64,000 bases of DNA from Bacillota bacterium. Lineage in GTDB: Bacteria; Bacillota; Bacilli; ZCTH02-B2. Positions 60,077-64,000 of this stretch are shown one piece after another (within the stretch, counting starts at the first letter, position 1; every line of letters starts with the position of its first letter). The stretch spans positions 44,648 through 108,647 of the forward strand of contig PKQY01000001.1 of assembly GCA_017577895.1 (NCBI GenBank). Direction: 5' to 3'. The position numbers and the translations under genes were made by a program. Under the pieces are notes generated by a model. That model saw only the letters and a list, made by a program, of their open reading frames with translations, ran no database searches and was not told where the DNA came from.

Positions 60077-60979
60077 ATGAGCATTTTGGTCAATCGCGAT
60101 ACGCGGGTCATTGTACAAGGCATTACCGGGGCGACGGGCCTTTTTCATACGAAAAAATCGTTGGAGTACGGCACGAAAATCGTCGGGGGTGTGACGCCCG
60201 GCAAAGGCGGCACGACCGTTGAAGGCATCCCCGTCTTCAACACGGTCCAGGAAGCGGTGGACAAAACCGGTGCCAACGCGTCGGTCATTTTCGTGCCGCC
60301 GGCGTTTGCCGCCGATGCCATCATGGAAGCGGCCGATGCGGGCGTCGAACTGGTGGTCTGCATTACCGAAGGCATCCCCGTTTTGGACATGGTGAAAGTG
60401 AAACGGTTTTTGGAAGGGAAGAAGACGCGGCTCATCGGTCCCAACTGCCCGGGAGTCATCACGCCGGGAGAATGCCGCATTGGGATCATGCCCGGTTACA
60501 TCCACATGCCGGGGAAAGTCGGCGTCGTTTCCCGCAGCGGCACGCTCACCTATGAGGCGGTGCACCAGTTGACCAGCCGGGGCATCGGTCAGTCGACGGC
60601 GGTGGGGATCGGCGGCGACCCGGTCAACGGCACCAACTTCATCGACGTGTTGAAACTGTTTAATGAAGACCCGGATACGGAAGCGGTCATCCTGATTGGG
60701 GAAATCGGCGGCAATGCGGAAGAAAAGGCGGCGGAATGGATCAAAGAAAACATGAAAAAGCCGGTCGTCGCCTTTATCGGCGGTCAGACGGCACCTCCCG
60801 GCAAGCGGATGGGACATGCCGGTGCCATTATTTCCGGTGGGCAAGGCACCGCGAAAGAAAAAATTGCCCGACTGGAGGCAGCCGGTGTCCGGGTGGCGCC
60901 GACGCCCGCGGAAATGGGGGCAACGTTGGTGGCGGTGCTGGAAGAAAAAGGTCTTTTGGATCGCGTGAAAGTCAAATAA
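60077..60979 (+). CDS. sucD: Succinyl-CoA synthetase alpha subunit
   Basis: SucD binds CoA and carries the phosphohistidine. The 300-residue protein has [19 protein letters not shown], the CoA region [23 protein letters not shown] near 120 and the active His in [15 protein letters not shown] near 250. Weak GGCAGGTG before ATG. It is 54 bases after sucC. Confidence 0.96.
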   Translation: MSILVNRDTRVIVQGITGATGLFHTKKSLEYGTKIVGGVTPGKGGTTVEGIPVFNTVQEAVDKTGANASVIFVPPAFAADAIMEAADAGVELVVCITEGIPVLDMVKVKRFLEGKKTRLIGPNCPGVITPGECRIGIMPGYIHMPGKVGVVSRSGTLTYEAVHQLTSRGIGQSTAVGIGGDPVNGTNFIDVLKLFNEDPDTEAVILIGEIGGNAEEKAAEWIKENMKKPVVAFIGGQTAPPGKRMGHAGAIISGGQGTAKEKIARLEAAGVRVAPTPAEMGATLVAVLEEKGLLDRVKVK

Positions 60980-60990
60980 AGGAATCAAAA

Positions 60991-61010
60991 GGCATGCCGG
61001 AAGGCATGCC
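60991..61010 (+). terminator. Palindromic hairpin after sucD
   Basis: GGCATGCC, GGAA and GGCATGCC make a stable 8-bp stem. A poor T-run (AACTGAAGTTTTT) follows, so it may be a weak terminator. Confidence 0.55.
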
Positions 61011-61025
61011 AACTGAAGTTTTTAG

Positions 61026-61048
61026 AATATTAAATCACGTTTAATATT
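61026..61048 (+). repeat. AT-rich inverted repeat ahead of dprA
   Basis: AATATTAAA, TCACG and TTTAATATT form a perfect 9-bp inverted repeat. It contains AAA-N5-TTT. A weaker NAAC-TGAAG-TTTT box ends 8 bases before the core of the second one. Two such boxes 8 bases apart resemble a ComK site, but this is only a match by eye. Confidence 0.45.
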
Positions 61049-61092
61049 TTAAGCGATTAGGGTTTGAGCGTCGTGCGGGAAGGGGGATCGGG

Positions 61093-62175
61093 GTGCCGCT
61101 GGACGAACGGGACTGGCTCATCGCCTTGGATGCAGTTCAGGGGGTCGGTTGGCGCACGATTCAACGCCTCGTGCAAGCGACTTCCTCGTTAAAGGAGTTG
61201 GCCGACTGGCCTGTGGAACAATTTCGGGCCCTTGGCATTCGTTCGAATATCGCCATGGCAATTCAGGAAAAGATGCGCCCGGATTGTGTAAGAGCGTGGA
61301 AAGAGCGGCGGCAGGAGTGGCCTTACTTCGTCATCACTGTGTTGGATGCGGACTATCCCCGGCTGTTGCGGGACATTCACCAGCCGCCGTGGGTGTTGTA
61401 CGGATTGGGACATCGCCAGCTGTTGCAGTCACCGGCCATCGGCATGGTGGGAACCCGCAACCCGACGTCCTATGGACGGATGGCAGCCTTCAAGCTGGCC
61501 CGCCAGTTGTCGGAACACGGTTTAACGGTCGTCAGCGGTTTGGCCCGGGGGATTGACACTGAAGCCCATAAAGGGGCCTTGCAGGGGTCCGGCGGGACGA
61601 TTGCCGTCTTAGGCTGCGGCATCGATACGATTTATCCGCCGGAGAACAAAACGTTGTACGGCCTCATTGCCGAAAAAGGGCTGTTGTTATCGGAATACCC
61701 GCCGGGCACGCCCGTGCATGCGGGGCTGTTTCCCCAACGGAACCGCCTGATCAGCGGTTTGTCCCACGGAGTGGTGGTCGTGGAAGCGGGACAGCACAGC
61801 GGCGCTTTGATCACGGCGGATTTTGCGCTGGAACAATCCCGGGATGTCTTTGCTGTGCCGGGACCGATTTTTCAGGCGCAAAGTGTCGGGACCAACCGGT
61901 TAATCCGGGAGGGGGCGAAGATCGTCACCGGTGTGGAAGACATTTTGGAAGAATATCCATGGGCCGTCCAAGCACCGGCAGGTCAACCGCTGATCGAGTT
62001 AACCCCCGAGGAATCCCAAGTGTTAGATCATATCGATGCGGTCGGCACCCATATCGACGTTTTGAAAAAGATGACCGGTAAGGCGTGGAACGAGTTGTAT
62101 CCGATTCTGATGCAATTGCAACTCAAGAAGGTCGTCCGTCAGTTGCCGGGGGCGTATTTTGTCCGCTGCCGCTGA
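61093..62175 (+). CDS. dprA: DNA processing protein DprA
   Basis: DprA loads RecA onto incoming single-stranded DNA in transformation. The 360-residue protein has an N-terminal helical region, the Rossmann core with MVGTRNPTSYGRMAAFKLAR, SGLARGIDTEAHKGAL near 160, GCGIDTIYPPEN near 178 and PQRNRLISGLSHGVVVVEA near 217. A C-terminal winged-helix-like segment (about 300-355) follows. GTG at 61093 follows AAGGGGGA. Confidence 0.96.
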   Translation: MPLDERDWLIALDAVQGVGWRTIQRLVQATSSLKELADWPVEQFRALGIRSNIAMAIQEKMRPDCVRAWKERRQEWPYFVITVLDADYPRLLRDIHQPPWVLYGLGHRQLLQSPAIGMVGTRNPTSYGRMAAFKLARQLSEHGLTVVSGLARGIDTEAHKGALQGSGGTIAVLGCGIDTIYPPENKTLYGLIAEKGLLLSEYPPGTPVHAGLFPQRNRLISGLSHGVVVVEAGQHSGALITADFALEQSRDVFAVPGPIFQAQSVGTNRLIREGAKIVTGVEDILEEYPWAVQAPAGQPLIELTPEESQVLDHIDAVGTHIDVLKKMTGKAWNELYPILMQLQLKKVVRQLPGAYFVRCR

Positions 62176-62219
62176 TGGTCCACAGCTGGTCTTCACCGTT
62201 GTCGCGGATGAAGCATAGT

Positions 62220-62248
62220 TTGACAAAGGAAGGTTTATGATTTAATAA
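62220..62248 (+). promoter_or_regulatory. Sigma-A promoter of topA
   Basis: A perfect TTGACA (62220-62225) and TAATAA (62243-62248) are 17 bases apart, 54 bases before topA. Confidence 0.75.
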
Positions 62249-62301
62249 TAGAAAAAGTTTTGTGTTCATTCCTTGGGTAGCGTGGACAGGAGGAGCATGG
62301 C

Positions 62302-64000
62302 ATGTCGCAGCCAGAAGCGTTAGTGATTGTGGAATCACCGGCAAAAGCAAAAACGATTAGCAAATATTTGGGCAAAAAATATATGGTCAAAGCGTCCATG
62401 GGCCACGTGCGGGATCTCCCCAAAAGCCAGATGGGCGTCGATGTGGACAATCAATTCCAGCCGAAATACATCACCATCCGGGGCAAAGGAAACATCTTGA
62501 AAGATCTGAAAGACAGTTCCAAAAAGGTGAAACGGGTGTTTTTGGCGGCCGACCCGGATCGGGAAGGCGAGGCCATTGCCTGGCATTTGGCCCATGTGCT
62601 CGAATTGCCGGAAGAAGAGCCGTGCCGGGTCGTGTTTCACGAAATTACGAAAGAGGCCGTCAAAGAGGCGTTCAAACGTCCGCGGCCGATTGACATGAAC
62701 TTGGTCAATGCCCAGCAAACCCGGCGCATTTTGGATCGGCTTGTCGGTTACAACATCAGCCCTCTGTTGTGGAAAAAAGTGCGCAAAGGGTTGAGTGCGG
62801 GCCGCGTCCAGTCGGTGGCGGTCAAATTGATCGTCGACCGGGAACGGGAGATTCGCCAATTTGTGCCGGAAGAATATTGGACGGTCACGGCCCATTTGAA
62901 AAAGGACGGCCAGGCTTTTCAGGCCCGTTTTTACGGCCGCAGCGGCAAGAAGGAAGAGTTGCGGCAAGAAGCGGATGTCCAGGCGCTGTTAAACGAAATT
63001 GCCGACCAACCGCTGGTCGTCCATTCGGTCAAAGCGTCGGAACGCCGCCGCCATCCCGCTCCTCCATTTACGACGAGTTCGTTGCAACAGGAAGCGGCCC
63101 GCAAACTGAATTTCCGTGCCAGCAAAACGATGTCCGTCGCCCAACAGCTGTATGAAGGCATCGAACTAGGCAAAGAAGGATCCGTCGGTCTCATTACGTA
63201 CATGCGGACCGACTCCACGCGCATTTCTGAGACCGCCCGCCAAGAGGCGGCGTCTTTCATTGCGGAGCAGTACGGCGAAGCGTATTTGCCGGACCGGCCG
63301 CGCCAATATGCGAAAAAAGAAGGGGCGCAAGATGCCCACGAAGCCATCCGGCCGACGTCGGTCTATCGAACGCCGGAAGCGGTCAAACCGTATCTCAGCC
63401 GGGATCAGTACCGCCTGTATAAACTCATCTGGGAGCGTTTTGTCGCCAGTCAAATGGCATCGGCGGTGCTGGATACGGTGACGGTGGAATTGAAGGCTGG
63501 GGACGCCGTGTTTCGTGCCAACGGTTCGAAGTTGAAATTTCCCGGGTTCATGAAAGTGTACATCGAGGGGACCGACGATCAGGTGGAAGAAGAAGGGTTT
63601 TTACCGCCGCTGGAAGAAGGCGACCGGCCGGAATTGGAAAAAATTTCTCCGGAACAACATTTTACCCAGCCGCCCCCTCGCTACAGCGAAGCGCGGTTGG
63701 TCAAGACGTTGGAAGAACTGGGCATCGGCCGGCCGAGCACGTACGCGCCCATCTTGGAGACGATTCAAAAGCGCGGATATGTTCGGCTGGAGGACAAACG
63801 GTTCGTTCCGACCGAATTGGGAGAACTGGTCATTGAACAGATGGAGCAGTTTTTTCCGGATATCTTGAATGTGGAGTTTACGGCCCAGATGGAGTCCAAC
63901 TTGGACTTAATTGAAGAAGGCCGGATGCCATGGATTCAGTTGCTGGATGAGTTTTACGAGGATTTCCAAAAGAAACTGAAACGGGCCCATGAAGAGATGC
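62302..64000 (+). CDS. topA: DNA topoisomerase I (3' end cut by window)
   Basis: TopA relaxes negative supercoils. About 566 residues are present and the frame is open to the window end. The TOPRIM domain begins [18 protein letters not shown], with the acidic [14 protein letters not shown] near 75. The active-site Tyr is in [14 protein letters not shown] near 300. Other conserved parts are [17 protein letters not shown] and [11 protein letters not shown]. The missing part should hold the rest of the core and zinc ribbons. AGGAGGAG sets the ATG at 62302. It follows dprA as in Bacillus. Confidence 0.96.
   Translation, partial: MSQPEALVIVESPAKAKTISKYLGKKYMVKASMGHVRDLPKSQMGVDVDNQFQPKYITIRGKGNILKDLKDSSKKVKRVFLAADPDREGEAIAWHLAHVLELPEEEPCRVVFHEITKEAVKEAFKRPRPIDMNLVNAQQTRRILDRLVGYNISPLLWKKVRKGLSAGRVQSVAVKLIVDREREIRQFVPEEYWTVTAHLKKDGQAFQARFYGRSGKKEELRQEADVQALLNEIADQPLVVHSVKASERRRHPAPPFTTSSLQQEAARKLNFRASKTMSVAQQLYEGIELGKEGSVGLITYMRTDSTRISETARQEAASFIAEQYGEAYLPDRPRQYAKKEGAQDAHEAIRPTSVYRTPEAVKPYLSRDQYRLYKLIWERFVASQMASAVLDTVTVELKAGDAVFRANGSKLKFPGFMKVYIEGTDDQVEEEGFLPPLEEGDRPELEKISPEQHFTQPPPRYSEARLVKTLEELGIGRPSTYAPILETIQKRGYVRLEDKRFVPTELGELVIEQMEQFFPDILNVEFTAQMESNLDLIEEGRMPWIQLLDEFYEDFQKKLKRAHEEM

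Overview
The window is a 64 kb piece of a spore-forming Bacillales (Firmicutes) chromosome with fairly high GC content, probably from a thermophile. The order follows Bacillus subtilis closely: end of the pyr operon, then rqcH-yloB-yicC-remA-gmk-rpoZ-coaBC-priA-def-fmt-rsmB-stp-prkC-rsgA-rpe-spoVM-rpmB-recG, and later fapR-plsX-fabD-fabG-acpP-rnc-smc-ftsY-ylxM-ffh-rpsP-khpA-rimM-trmD-rplS-lepB-rbgA-rnhB-sucCD-dprA-topA. SpoVM, YlbJ, FapR, RemA and PrkC with PASTA repeats place it among endospore-forming Bacilli. No rRNA, tRNA, insertion sequence, prophage or CRISPR array was seen, and nothing in the sequence names the genus.

Layout. Positions 1-7766 hold the 3' part of a pyrimidine operon (carB-pyrK-pyrD-pyrF-pyrE-pyrC), with pyrC at the end. 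Two more genes follow: an AI-2E family membrane protein and an RluA-type pseudouridine synthase. This block converges on rqcH (minus strand). A P-type Ca2+ ATPase is divergent from rqcH. From 14338 a compact co-directional block covers an RNase of the YicC family, biofilm regulation (RemA), nucleotide and CoA metabolism, replication restart, formyl-Met processing, rRNA methylation, Ser/Thr phosphorylation (Stp/PrkC) and ribosome maturation (RsgA). Glucose-6-phosphate isomerase and a ROK glucokinase sit between rsgA and rpe, so three sugar-phosphate genes lie behind the kinase pair. spoVM, a 31-codon gene, and a small two-helix membrane protein precede the minus-strand rpmB.

Positions 30171-38611 carry recG, rsmD, coaD, ylbJ (minus), a patatin-like gene, yceD and rpmF, interrupted by a chemoreceptor gene. 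The chemoreceptor leader is a good c-di-GMP-I riboswitch followed by an intrinsic terminator. Positions 38669-45523 are a FapR-controlled fatty-acid block (fapR-plsX-fabH-fabD-fabG-acpP-fabF) running into rnc. Positions 45591-58385 carry chromosome segregation (smc), the SRP pathway (ftsY, ylxM, ffh), ribosomal proteins and maturation factors, signal peptidase, RNase HII, a FliK-like/FlhB-C-like pair and a YraN-type nuclease. The end carries a DUF3905-like small protein, succinyl-CoA synthetase, dprA and the 5' part of topA.

Most genes are packed with ATGA-type overlaps or short gaps and strong Shine-Dalgarno sites. Coordinates, motifs and RNA pairings below were read by eye. Family names rest on recognised motifs and conserved gene order, not on database searches.
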